DNA of 64,000 bases from Paracoccaceae bacterium (GTDB lineage: Bacteria > Pseudomonadota > Alphaproteobacteria > Rhodobacterales > Rhodobacteraceae), in the NCBI GenBank assembly GCA_013003075.1, contig JABDLJ010000033.1:1-64000 (forward strand), given 5' to 3'. Position 1 is the first letter of the stretch; each line of letters begins with the position of its first letter. A program made the position numbers and the translations under genes. Below, in pieces: positions 36,722 through 45,071 of this stretch. Under the pieces are notes generated by a model. The model did no database searches, was not told where the DNA came from, and saw only the letters and a list, made by a program, of their open reading frames with translations.

Positions 36722-37383
36722 GTATCCTCCAGCTTGGCCCGGTAGTGGTCCCAGGTGCGGCGGAACAGGCCCTGGGTCCAGAGCTTCTTGAGGGCGGCTT
36801 CGATCTCGGCCTCCGAGAAGGCATAAGGCGTACCAAGCTGCATGGCCATGTATTGCCGGCGCGCGTTTTCCTCCAGGTAGACGATCAGAACGAAAGCCTC
36901 GACGATATCGGCGCCCACCGTCACGGCACCGTGGGATTTCATCAGCGCCGCGGGCCGATCTGCCAGGATCCCGTTCAGGCGCGCCGACATCTGGGGGCTG
37001 TTTATCGAGTCCGGTGTCCCGAGCACCGGCACCGGGTGCACCAGCGTGCCCTGCGCGAAGACCGGCGCATAGGCGTGTCCTGTCATGGTAAGGTAGGTGG
37101 ACCATTGCGGATGCGCATGCACGATCGCGCCGACCTCGGGCCGGTCGCGGTAGATACCGGCGTGGAGATGGAATTCCAACGGCGGCTTGCCAGCGCCCTC
37201 GACCAGGTTGCCTTCGAGATCGACCGTGCATATGTCGTTTGCGGTCAGCCGACTGCGCTGGCTCGACCCGATGTTGATGAACATTCCGTCTTCACTGCGG
37301 ATCGAGGCATGGCCGTTGAAATCTATGATCCCGAGGTGTTCAAGCATCCTCAGGCACAGCGCCAGATCGTCCTTGTCGCTCAT
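36718..37383 (-). CDS. Class II aldolase/adducin-family protein
   Basis: A 221-residue protein with the FucA/AraD fold: LGIIDFNGHASIR, the metal-binding HAHPQW pair and a third His in MKSHGAV are visible. Members are zinc-dependent aldolases, epimerases or decarboxylases; some act on hydroxylated aromatic acids, such as the 3,4-dihydroxyphthalate decarboxylase type. It overlaps the dehydrogenase gene by four bases and lies two bases after a frameshifted paralogue. The substrate is not determined. Confidence 0.87.
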   Translation of the reverse strand: MSDKDDLALCLRMLEHLGIIDFNGHASIRSEDGMFINIGSSQRSRLTANDICTVDLEGNLVEGAGKPPLEFHLHAGIYRDRPEVGAIVHAHPQWSTYLTMTGHAYAPVFAQGTLVHPVPVLGTPDSINSPQMSARLNGILADRPAALMKSHGAVTVGADIVEAFVLIVYLEENARRQYMAMQLGTPYAFSEAEIEAALKKLWTQGLFRRTWDHYRAKLEDT

Positions 37384-37384
37384 C

Positions 37385-38124
37385 CTACCACCCCGTCTGA
37401 TGCCGGATTTCTTCGCGCCAGAGGTCCCAAGCCCGCAGGCCCGCGGTCTGGTTCGGCACGTCGGCAAGCGCCCCTTCCTCGTCCGACAGGACCGCAAGTT
37501 CCTCACCGTCCTCGGCCAGTGCCTGCGCCCAGTGTTGCACCCGGGCGGAAACCTCGGTGTAGACGGCACGGAACACCGCTGTTTCCAGCGTAGGGCCACA
37601 TGCGACAGATCCATGCGCGCGCATCAGAGCTACGGGTCGGTCGGCAAGGCATTCGGCAAGGTCGACGCCCTTGTCGTTGTCCGAGACCAGCATGTCCGTT
37701 GCCCCATGCTTTTCGGAGATGTCGAAGACCGGAACGCCGCCGGCAAGGAAGGCCGCGTTGTGGAAACAGGCCTGCATCGGCGCCTTGGCCAGGCCAAAGG
37801 GGATGACCGAGGGGGAATGGCTGTGGACAACCGCGCAATGTCGGGGCGCGCCCGGAAGATCTGACCGTGGATGAACCGTTCTAGAAAACCCTTCGGCGCG
37901 TCCGGTGCGCAGGCCTCGCTGTCGAGATCGTATTCCACGATATCCGCCGGCGTGACCCGCGCCGGTGCCAGCGCCCGGGACATCAGGTAGCGGCCGGGGT
38001 CACCGGGGTGGCGCATCGAGACGTGACCGAAGCCGTCCACCACACCCCGTGCGGCAAGAATACGGGCGGCGGCGGCCAAATCGGCGATGCGGGCGGGATC
38101 GACGGGGCCTCCGGACTGCGGCAT
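37385..38124 (-). pseudogene. Second class II aldolase gene with a single frameshift
   Basis: The N-terminal part (MPQSGGPVDPARIADL to ARPDIA, with VVDGFGHVSMRHP) and the C-terminal part (from VVHSHSPSVIPFGLAKAP through MRAHGSV to the end) are both clearly class II aldolase but in different frames. The break is near 37833, where the sequence reads ATTGCGCGGTTG. Restoring one G to give ATTGGCGCGGTTG rebuilds the expected DIGAVVHSHS. This is a one-base deletion, either a real inactivating change or a sequencing error. The start overlaps the upstream stop as TGATG. Confidence 0.8.
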
Positions 38125-39113
38125 CAGATGATCACCTTGGTCTCGATGGTGGCCGGGAAGATGTCCTCGGGCGTGAATTGCCGGTGCGCAATCCCCTGCT
38201 GATAGGTGTAAAGCCCCATCATCTCCCAGGTCTTGCGATTGGCTTCGACGCCGAAGGGGAACAGCTCTTCGCCGAAGACCTGCTGCATCTTCCTGGCGTA
38301 GATCGGCAGCCATGCCACCGGATAGCGCGATACCGCGGGATCGAGGATGCGTTCGACGCTGCGCCTGCGCGAGGTGTCGAAGGCCGAATAGAGATTTCGC
38401 GCGGCCCAGGGGTGGGCCTCGTGGACGGATTTCTTCATCGCCACGATATGCATGATCGGCCAGACACCGGTTTCGGCATATTGCCGTTCCTCGCGGTCAA
38501 GAAAGTCGGGGAACAGGCGGACGACATCCGGGTGGCCGTCGAGAAAACAGGTGGGCGGGCGGGCGATGATCGCGCAATCAAGGTCGCCGGCGGCGAGCAT
38601 GTCGGAAAGAGAGCGGTCCTTGATGCGTGTGATTTCGATCCCCGGCGGCAAGTTCAGTTCCACCTTTTCCTCGCGCCCCGGGGCGTTGGCCCCGGCCTGC
38701 ACCCAGCGGATTTTGGCCATGTCCATACCGACGTCGTTCTGCATCCAGCCCCGCATCCAGACCGCGGCCGAATGCGCCCATTCGGGGCTGCCGACCGTTT
38801 TTCCGTAAAGGTCCTCGATACGCTCGATCCCGGACTTGCGGTTGACGTAGAATGACGAAAAACGGAACAGGCGCGAGCAGATCACCGGCAGTCCGATCAG
38901 GTCGCTGTCGGGCCGGGTGACCTGGGTCGAGAACTTCGCAAAGGACATCTCGGACAGATCGAATTCCCGGTTCGCGGTCATCCGGGCAAAGCATTCGTGG
39001 TGGCCGAGCAAAAGCCAGTTGAGGTCGATGCCTTCTGGCTGCACTGCCCCGGTGCGGATGTCCCGAAAATGGTCGTAGTCGGTCGTGGCGATGGTGAGCG
39101 GCAGTTTCGTCAT
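38124..39113 (-). CDS. 4,5-dihydroxyphthalate decarboxylase-like protein (paralogue 1)
   Basis: A 329-residue protein with a periplasmic-binding-protein-type fold and no signal peptide, so it is cytoplasmic. It begins TKLPLTIATTDYDHFRDI and contains EFDLSEMSFAKF, LPVICSRLFRFSSFYVN and PIMHIVAMKK, all typical of the 4,5-dihydroxyphthalate decarboxylase (Pht5) group. The Pht5 enzyme yields protocatechuate from 4,5-dihydroxyphthalate. Many family members have no known reaction, so the exact role is open. Two related proteins are encoded at 56043 and 58926. Confidence 0.78.
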   Translation of the reverse strand: MTKLPLTIATTDYDHFRDIRTGAVQPEGIDLNWLLLGHHECFARMTANREFDLSEMSFAKFSTQVTRPDSDLIGLPVICSRLFRFSSFYVNRKSGIERIEDLYGKTVGSPEWAHSAAVWMRGWMQNDVGMDMAKIRWVQAGANAPGREEKVELNLPPGIEITRIKDRSLSDMLAAGDLDCAIIARPPTCFLDGHPDVVRLFPDFLDREERQYAETGVWPIMHIVAMKKSVHEAHPWAARNLYSAFDTSRRRSVERILDPAVSRYPVAWLPIYARKMQQVFGEELFPFGVEANRKTWEMMGLYTYQQGIAHRQFTPEDIFPATIETKVII

Positions 39114-39158
39114 GTCATATCCAGATCGGTGTTGCACGAGGCGCGCGGTGCAGGCGGG

Positions 39159-39611
39159 TCACAGGATGGCCTCCAAGATCAGCCCCTGAAAGAGGGGCAG
39201 CTCCAGCAGCCAGATGAACACGCCGAAGACGACCGCGAAAGTGCCTGCTCCGGCCAGCAGGGCGTTCTGCCAGCTTTCGCCGCTGGCGAACCGCACGAAG
39301 GCCAGAACGACCAGCGGCCCGCCCACAACGAAGCCGAAACCGATCAGCGCGACCGAGAAGGCTCCCAGCCAGAGAAAGATCTCCACCTCGGTACGCCCCT
39401 CTCCGTCGCGTTCGCCATCCGGCGCCTCGACCCGATCCGGCGGACGGCGCAGATCCAGTACCAGTTGCCACAGGCACAAGATCACGCCCGGTACACCGAT
39501 CAGCAGCGGCATGAATGCGGCTTTCTGGGGCAGTCCCAGGGCCAACAGGCAGGCTCCCGCAAACAGAACCAGCATGGCAAGCGTCGTCGCTATGCGCGCG
39601 TTAAATATCAA
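39159..39611 (-). CDS. tctB: TctB-family small permease of a TTT transporter
   Basis: A 150-residue protein with four hydrophobic segments, the small membrane subunit of a tripartite tricarboxylate transporter. I prefer the TTG start at 39611, with AAGGGG seven bases upstream and an 11-base overlap with tctA; a GTG at 39629 is possible but lacks a ribosome site. Its conservation is low, and the call is secured by the adjacent tctA. Confidence 0.85.
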   Translation of the reverse strand: MIFNARIATTLAMLVLFAGACLLALGLPQKAAFMPLLIGVPGVILCLWQLVLDLRRPPDRVEAPDGERDGEGRTEVEIFLWLGAFSVALIGFGFVVGGPLVVLAFVRFASGESWQNALLAGAGTFAVVFGVFIWLLELPLFQGLILEAIL

Positions 39612-41115
39612 AGTGGATCCCCTTGTCACCGGAAGCTTTGCGCTGGCGCCAGATATAGGCGCCGATCGTCAACAGGATCATCGCGATGAAGACCAGGCTG
39701 AGCGGCCTCAGAAAGAACGTCGGGCCCCAGATGGCAAGCGCCTTGTGGATCGAATCCTCGGCGATATGGCCCAGCACCAGGCCGATCACGAAGGGCGGGC
39801 GCGGCCAGCCGAACTTCTTGAGAAAATAGCCCAAGACGCCCAACCCGATCAGGATCAGCATGTTCTCCCACGCCGATTCCGACAGGTAAGCACCAAGAAA
39901 CGCCAGCACCAGAACGAAGGGGATCAGCAGCGCACCGCGCACAAAGACCAGCAGCGAAAACGCCGGCGCCATCGCAAGGAAGACGAAGACCGAAAGGAAG
40001 TTCGCGAGCGCTAGCGCCCAGATCAGCGACCAGACCAGATCCATGCCCGTCAGCGCGATATGCGGCCCCGGCTGAATACCAAGCATCACGAACGCGCCGA
40101 TCAGGATCGCCATCCCCGACGACCCCGGGACACCGAAGAACAGCGTCGGAAGAAGCGATCCGCCTTCCTTGGAATTGTTCGCCGTCTCGGGCGCGATCAC
40201 CCCGCGGACGTCGCCCTTGCCGAAATTCTCGGGGTTCTTGGAGGATTGCACGGCGTGGCCGTAGCAGATCCACGACGCGGCATCGCCGCCCAATCCCGGT
40301 ATCGCACCGATGGCCGCGCCGATCACCGAGGTCCGCAGTGTCAGCCACGGATGCCGGAAGACGTCTGCGATGCCTTGCAGGACCTGGCTGATATCGTAGG
40401 CCTTGGCATTGCCCTCCACCCGGGAGATCGACCCGCCCTTGACCCCAAGCGCCATCATCTCGGGGATCGCAAAGATACCGAGAACCGCCGCCACCACGCT
40501 GACCCCGTCCCACAGCCAAAGCTGCCCGAACGTGAACCGTTCCGACCCGGTGTGCGGATCGAGCCCGACAAGCGACACAAGCAAACCGAGGAACCCGACC
40601 GCCACCCCTTTGATCAGACTGCGCCCCGAAAGCATGGCGATAAAGGTGATCCCGAAGAGCGCGAGCAGAAAGAATTCGGCGGGGGAAAAAGCCAGGATCA
40701 CCGGCTTCAGCACCGGCAGCATCGCGGCGAGAAACACCGCGCCGATGACACCCCCGACGCCGGACGCGCCAAGCGAGGCACCCAGCGCGCGGCCCGCCTC
40801 TCCGCGCTGCGCCATCGGAAAGCCGTCGACGATGGTGGCGGCGTCCGGCCCGGTTCCGGGTACACCGAACAGGATCGAAGGCACCGATCCGCCGGTGTGC
40901 ACCACGGCGTGCATGGCCAGCAGGAAGATCGACCCGGCAAGCGGGTCCATCCCGAACACGAAGGGGATCATCAGGACGATGCCAAGCTTGCCACCAAGTC
41001 CCGGTACCGCGCCAAAGAACATACCAAGCGGTATCGCGAGCATGATCAACCCCATCAGGTAGGGCGACGTAACGATCGCGAAGAGTGGCGCGAACATCGC
41101 ATCCAAGCCGGACAT
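39601..41115 (-). CDS. tctA: TctA-family large permease of a TTT transporter
   Basis: A 504-residue protein with about twelve membrane helices. Signature blocks are GAVPGLGGKLGIVLMIPF near residue 35, GSVPSILFGVPGTGPDAATI and GAIPGLGGDAASWICYGHAVQ. The ATG at 41115 has GGGAGG upstream. TTT transporters bring in carboxylates such as citrate, terephthalate or phthalate with a periplasmic TctC receptor; a TctC gene lies at 43553. It is the first gene of a nine-gene minus-strand operon. Confidence 0.95.
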   Translation of the reverse strand: MSGLDAMFAPLFAIVTSPYLMGLIMLAIPLGMFFGAVPGLGGKLGIVLMIPFVFGMDPLAGSIFLLAMHAVVHTGGSVPSILFGVPGTGPDAATIVDGFPMAQRGEAGRALGASLGASGVGGVIGAVFLAAMLPVLKPVILAFSPAEFFLLALFGITFIAMLSGRSLIKGVAVGFLGLLVSLVGLDPHTGSERFTFGQLWLWDGVSVVAAVLGIFAIPEMMALGVKGGSISRVEGNAKAYDISQVLQGIADVFRHPWLTLRTSVIGAAIGAIPGLGGDAASWICYGHAVQSSKNPENFGKGDVRGVIAPETANNSKEGGSLLPTLFFGVPGSSGMAILIGAFVMLGIQPGPHIALTGMDLVWSLIWALALANFLSVFVFLAMAPAFSLLVFVRGALLIPFVLVLAFLGAYLSESAWENMLILIGLGVLGYFLKKFGWPRPPFVIGLVLGHIAEDSIHKALAIWGPTFFLRPLSLVFIAMILLTIGAYIWRQRKASGDKGIHFDI

Positions 41116-41246
41116 ATTTTCCTCCCGGCAGCGCGGTACATCGGCTCTTGTCGGCCGGTCCACTGTCTGCACCAATGCGGCCGACCCTGGCCGCCTCGCA
41201 AGACTAAGCGGACGCATTGAAGCCGACAAAGCCAATTTGGACCGCC

Positions 41247-41263
41247 GTCCCGCATAACGGAAC
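41247..41263. promoter_or_regulatory. 17 bp inverted repeat, candidate IclR operator (site A)
   Basis: The sequence GTCCCGCATAACGGAAC lies in the divergent promoter region between tctA and the dehydrogenase at 41345. It shares the TCCCG...CGGAA half-sites and 17 bp length with sites at 42217, 52344, 54147 and 60198. The IclR protein encoded at 54174 is the proposed reader. Confidence 0.6.
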
Positions 41264-41344
41264 ATCACGCGGGCGGCGGTTGCAACAGCCTAGGCGCCAT
41301 AGATTTCATCTGGCTGACAGTCGTTGAGTCAAAGGGAGAACAGG

Positions 41345-42211
41345 ATGAATGTTGGATTTGTGGGCGTCGGAGCGATGGGCGAGGCAATGGCCGGGCATTG
41401 CTCGGAGGCTGGATACTCCGTGCTGGCATACGATACCGATCCCGAGAACCTGACGTCGGCGACCGCCGGCGCGGTTTCGGCGGCAGACGACCTTTCTCAG
41501 ATCGCGCGCACGTGCGACGTCGTGATCGCTGTCGTCAACACCGACGACCAGACGCGCAGTGTCGTCGGCGGTCTTCTGAAAGCGGGTCCGAAGCCCGGAC
41601 AGGTCATCGTCGTCGCCGCCACCAACCACCCCGGCACGATGATCGAACTGGCAAAAGCGTGCACGGCAGCGGGCTGCAGCCTTGTCGACGCGCCTATTTG
41701 CTATGGACTGCAGGGCGCGAAACAGGGAAACCTCATCTCGCTGTGCGGCGGCGATGCCAAGGATATCGACCGCGTGCGCCCGGTGCTGATGGCCTATAGC
41801 CGCAGCGTAGAGCACCTGGGCCCGATCGGGTGCGGACAATTGGGCAAGGCCTGCAACAACATGATGCACTGGGCCGCCTGCGTCGCCAATTACGAGACAC
41901 TCGCGCTGGCCAAAGCCTGCGGGATCGACGCGCAGGCGATGCGCGAGACACTTCTGAAATGCCCCGCCTACAACCGCACACTCGACCGCTGGGACAACTC
42001 GAAATTCACTTGGCATGAAAAGGACATGGACGTGGTTCTTGACCTCAGCCAGCAGGCCGGCCTTGCGATGCCGCTGTTCGGTTTGGTGGACCAGCTGGTG
42101 AAACGGCTAGGCCCGGACGGGGTCAAGGCGCTGCTCTACGCAGAAGAGGCGGAATATCTCGGCCAGAAGGTGCGCGGCCGGGCCATCTCGGAGGTAACGA
42201 GCCGAAGCTGA
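41345..42211 (+). CDS. Beta-hydroxyacid dehydrogenase (3-hydroxyisobutyrate dehydrogenase family)
   Basis: A 288-residue NAD(P)-dependent enzyme. The Rossmann loop is GFVGVGAMGEAMAGH and the catalytic Lys is in LGKACNNMMH; the substrate segment DAPICYGLQGAKQGNL replaces the usual DAPVSGG-type motif, so the substrate probably differs from 3-hydroxyisobutyrate or tartronate. The ATG at 41345 has a GGGAGA site. It is divergent from tctA and under the same candidate operator. Confidence 0.88.
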   Translation: MNVGFVGVGAMGEAMAGHCSEAGYSVLAYDTDPENLTSATAGAVSAADDLSQIARTCDVVIAVVNTDDQTRSVVGGLLKAGPKPGQVIVVAATNHPGTMIELAKACTAAGCSLVDAPICYGLQGAKQGNLISLCGGDAKDIDRVRPVLMAYSRSVEHLGPIGCGQLGKACNNMMHWAACVANYETLALAKACGIDAQAMRETLLKCPAYNRTLDRWDNSKFTWHEKDMDVVLDLSQQAGLAMPLFGLVDQLVKRLGPDGVKALLYAEEAEYLGQKVRGRAISEVTSRS

Positions 42212-42216
42212 CCATC

Positions 42217-42233
42217 GTTCCGCGATATGGAAC
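42217..42233. promoter_or_regulatory. 17 bp inverted repeat, candidate IclR operator (site B)
   Basis: The sequence GTTCCGCGATATGGAAC is an inverted repeat of GTTCC/GGAAC with a 7-base centre. It sits 63 bases upstream of the first cupin gene, in the short gap after the dehydrogenase. It is the best match to the shared motif. Confidence 0.65.
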
Positions 42234-42295
42234 ACCGTGCCATTGACGGGAATGAAGCCATCAAGCTAACCTCAAAATCAACAGGGAGGATAGCC

Positions 42296-42871
42296 ATGTC
42301 TGATGCGTCGAACGAGGCGGGCGTGGGCCATAACAGTGAGAAGCGCGAAAAGGTCGTGTGGGAGCGCTGGACCAAAAAGCGGACCTTCGTGCGTGCGCTT
42401 GAGGGCACCTACGGCCAGTTGAAAGAAGAGCTGTATTCGCAGCCGCGCGTCTACAAGACGTCCGAGATGAACTGGAAGGGCGGGCCGCAGAACTTCGGCA
42501 AGAAGGTCATCAATCCGCAGGCCAACCGCATCGCGCAGTCGATCGAGGCGCATGTGGACGCTTTTGCGCCGCACGGCTACGGGCAGATCCACGGCCACAT
42601 GAACTCTGCGGTGTTTTTCGTGCTGAAGGGCAAGGGCCACGATATCCACGATGGCCGAAAGCTGCCGTGGGAAGCGGGCGACGCGCTGATCGTGGAAAAC
42701 GCCTGTGTCCACCAGCATCTGAACGACGCCGACGAGGAAAGCTTCGTGCTGGTATTGAAGGCCAAGCCCTTGTTCCTCTTCATGCACATGCTGTTCCAGA
42801 AGATGGTTGAATTCCCGCCTGAAGAGCCGGTGCCGGGGCACGAAGACTATGCGCCGCCGGCGAGCCTTTGA
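42296..42871 (+). CDS. Cupin-domain protein
   Basis: A 191-residue protein with a single cupin core: GQIHGHMNSAVFFVLKGKG (motif 1 with HxH but no canonical Glu), DALIVENACVHQHLN (motif 2 with its His), and a helical C-terminal tail rich in Met and Phe. A GGGAGG site precedes the ATG. It overlaps functionally with the next cupin gene 13 bases downstream and the TctC gene. It could be a metal-dependent dioxygenase or isomerase; the reaction is not known. Confidence 0.8.
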   Translation: MSDASNEAGVGHNSEKREKVVWERWTKKRTFVRALEGTYGQLKEELYSQPRVYKTSEMNWKGGPQNFGKKVINPQANRIAQSIEAHVDAFAPHGYGQIHGHMNSAVFFVLKGKGHDIHDGRKLPWEAGDALIVENACVHQHLNDADEESFVLVLKAKPLFLFMHMLFQKMVEFPPEEPVPGHEDYAPPASL

Positions 42872-42884
42872 AGGAGACCGAGAC

Positions 42885-43478
42885 ATGGGAGTAGACCCGA
42901 GCACTTTCGCAGACCTCATCGAACGGCAGCGCGCCAAGACCAGCGGCCCCGAGGTGAGCTTCTATAAAGAAGCCCTTGAACATTCGCAAAAATTCCGCGC
43001 CGAATACGATGGGCGTCTCAATGTCGTGAAGTGGGACCAGATGCCCATGGAACGGTCCGCCGACGGCCTGATCAAGCATGTCATCAACGAGCGGATGGAC
43101 ACCAAGGAATGCTGCATCGACATCTACATGCAGTTCATCGAAGCTGGCAAGGCCACGGGTACGTCGCGGCATCTGTCAGAGGAAATCGCCTTCGTGATCG
43201 AGGGCAGCGGCCATGATCTGCACTACGATGTGCATTTCGAGTGCAAGGAAAAGTTCGAGTGGTCATGGGACACAACGCCCAAGACCTACGAATGGGGGCC
43301 AGGTGATTTCATCTACGTACCGCCGTACGTGGCGCACAAGCGGGTGAACACCTCGGACATCGAAGCCCGGATCATCGTCTGCAACAGCCGCGTGATGAAA
43401 GCCATCGGCCTCGACTGGTTCGACCAGCTTGAGCCGGCCGAAGGTTTCGAGGAACATTGGATACCTCCGGCGGATTGA
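42885..43478 (+). CDS. Cupin-domain protein
   Basis: A 197-residue protein with a canonical cupin barrel: GTSRHLSEEIAFVIEGSGHDLHYDVHFE (motif 1, with His and Glu metal ligands) and WGPGDFIYVPPYVAHKRVN (motif 2). GGAG lies eight bases before the ATG. It probably acts with the preceding cupin as a pair of subunits, since the two are different in sequence but adjacent and co-transcribed. The reaction is not known. Confidence 0.82.
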   Translation: MGVDPSTFADLIERQRAKTSGPEVSFYKEALEHSQKFRAEYDGRLNVVKWDQMPMERSADGLIKHVINERMDTKECCIDIYMQFIEAGKATGTSRHLSEEIAFVIEGSGHDLHYDVHFECKEKFEWSWDTTPKTYEWGPGDFIYVPPYVAHKRVNTSDIEARIIVCNSRVMKAIGLDWFDQLEPAEGFEEHWIPPAD

Positions 43479-43552
43479 CCGGAGCAAAGCGCCCGGTGGA
43501 CGGGGCCGCTTGAAGCCCTGCCCCGGCATCGACCCAGGGAGGGCACTATTCC

Positions 43553-45013
43553 ATGAAACACCTACTCAGCGCAGCAGCGCTTGCCTGTCTGACGGCCTTG
43601 CCGGTATCGGCACAGGGCTTTTTCGAAGGCAAGACCATCACGTATATCATCGCGACGAACCCGGGCGGCGGGTACGACGCCTATGGTCGGCTGATCGGAC
43701 GGTATCTTGAGGACGAGCTTGGCGCGCGCCGCATTGTCTTCAGAAACCTGCCCGGCGCCGGGCATATCATCGGGGCCAACACGCTTTTTGCCTCCGATGC
43801 CGACGGTCTGACGATCGGAACGTTCAATACAGGTCTGATCTACGCCCAAATCCTTCAGCGCGAGGGCATTCAGTTCGATCTTTCCGAGTTTGAATGGATC
43901 GGCAAGGCGTCCGCCGACCCCCGTGTGCTGGTTCTGGCGGAAACGTCCGGCCTGACTTCCTTTCAGGATCTGCGGGATGCGTCCGATCCTGTCCGGTTTG
44001 CCTCGACGGGCATCGGCTCTGCGTCCTTCACCGAGACCCGGATGCTTGCGGACGCGCTTGAGCTCAACATCGAGCTGATCCCCGGGTATCAGGGCAACGC
44101 TGCGGAAATGGCGATGCTGCGAAGCGAGATCGCGGGCCAGGTCGGATCGCTGTCCTCCCTCGCCCCGTTCATCGACACCGGAAGCGCGGTCGTGGCCTTT
44201 GGCATCGGCGGCGCCGTCGAGCCATCGGCGCTTGAATTCGCCACCACGGACAAGGCGAAATCCATCGTCAGCCTGATCGAGGCGCTTTCGAGCCTGGGCC
44301 GGCTGACCGCTGCGCCCCCGGACGTGCCGGAAGAGGTGGTCGAGGAACTGCGTGACGCCTACCTGGCCGTGATGACCAATCCCGATTTCCTCGCCGAAGC
44401 CGAAAAGCTGGGCCTGCCGATCGAGGCGGCGCGTGGTGACGAGGTACAGGATTTGGTCAACGCGGCCCTTCAGCAAAGCCCCGAGACGGTCGAGATCATC
44501 GCCTCCGCTCTGGAGGTCGAGATCCCGACGCTGGTCGTAACCAGCGACATCCTCGCGCTGGAAGATCGCAACAAGGTTGTCACTTTCATGTCAGGCGACG
44601 CGGAAGTTGCAGGAGAGATCTCTGGTTCACGCACGACGGTGTCGGTCAATGGCGCCGACGCCGGTCGTGGCGATCTTGCCGTGGGCATGAATTGCGAGAT
44701 CGAGTACGATCCGGCCAGCGAAGTGAACGAATTCAAACGGATCGACTGTAGCGGCGAAGTCATGGCCGCAGCCGAGGCGGCGGTGATGATGGTCAAGACG
44801 GCGATCGTCGGCATCGCCGATGGCGGCAAGGAGGTTACGTTCGTGGCCGAAGGTGTCGAGAAGATGGGCGAGGTGTCGGGCAGCCGGACCAGTCTGACCG
44901 TGAACGGAGAGGCCGCCGAGAGGGGCGCGCTGCTCGTCGGGATGGAGTGCGAATTCTCCTTCGAGGACGGCGCTGAGATCGAGTTCAAGATGGTGGCCTG
45001 CCAGGCTCAGTAG
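43553..45013 (+). CDS. tctC: TctC-family periplasmic receptor with a duplicated C-terminal domain
   Basis: A 486-residue exported protein. After a signal peptide (KHLLSAAALACLTALPVSA), residues 22-330 form the TTT receptor fold: ITYIIATNPGGGYDAYGRL, NLPGAGHIIGANTLF, and FASTGIGSASF. Residues of about 340-486 are extra: two tandem copies of a module of about 70 residues, one with EISGSRTTVSVNGADAGRG and the other with EVSGSRTSLTVNGEAAERG, each ending near a Cys. Ordinary TctC proteins are about 320 residues long. The extension is unrecognised and may be a small beta domain. The partner permeases are tctAB. Confidence 0.88.
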   Translation: MKHLLSAAALACLTALPVSAQGFFEGKTITYIIATNPGGGYDAYGRLIGRYLEDELGARRIVFRNLPGAGHIIGANTLFASDADGLTIGTFNTGLIYAQILQREGIQFDLSEFEWIGKASADPRVLVLAETSGLTSFQDLRDASDPVRFASTGIGSASFTETRMLADALELNIELIPGYQGNAAEMAMLRSEIAGQVGSLSSLAPFIDTGSAVVAFGIGGAVEPSALEFATTDKAKSIVSLIEALSSLGRLTAAPPDVPEEVVEELRDAYLAVMTNPDFLAEAEKLGLPIEAARGDEVQDLVNAALQQSPETVEIIASALEVEIPTLVVTSDILALEDRNKVVTFMSGDAEVAGEISGSRTTVSVNGADAGRGDLAVGMNCEIEYDPASEVNEFKRIDCSGEVMAAAEAAVMMVKTAIVGIADGGKEVTFVAEGVEKMGEVSGSRTSLTVNGEAAERGALLVGMECEFSFEDGAEIEFKMVACQAQ

Positions 45014-45033
45014 ACCACGCGAGGCCCGACCGG

Positions 45034-45060
45034 AAAGAGGCGCCGCTGGCGCCTCTTTTC
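45034..45060. terminator. Bidirectional intrinsic terminator between convergent genes
   Basis: A perfect 11 bp stem, AAAGAGGCGCC at 45034-45044 and GGCGCCTCTTT at 45048-45058, has a 3-base loop. T-rich sequence follows on the plus strand and A-rich sequence precedes it. It can end both the tctC transcript and the minus-strand ThDP operon. Confidence 0.9.
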
Positions 45061-45071
45061 ATTTTGGATCA

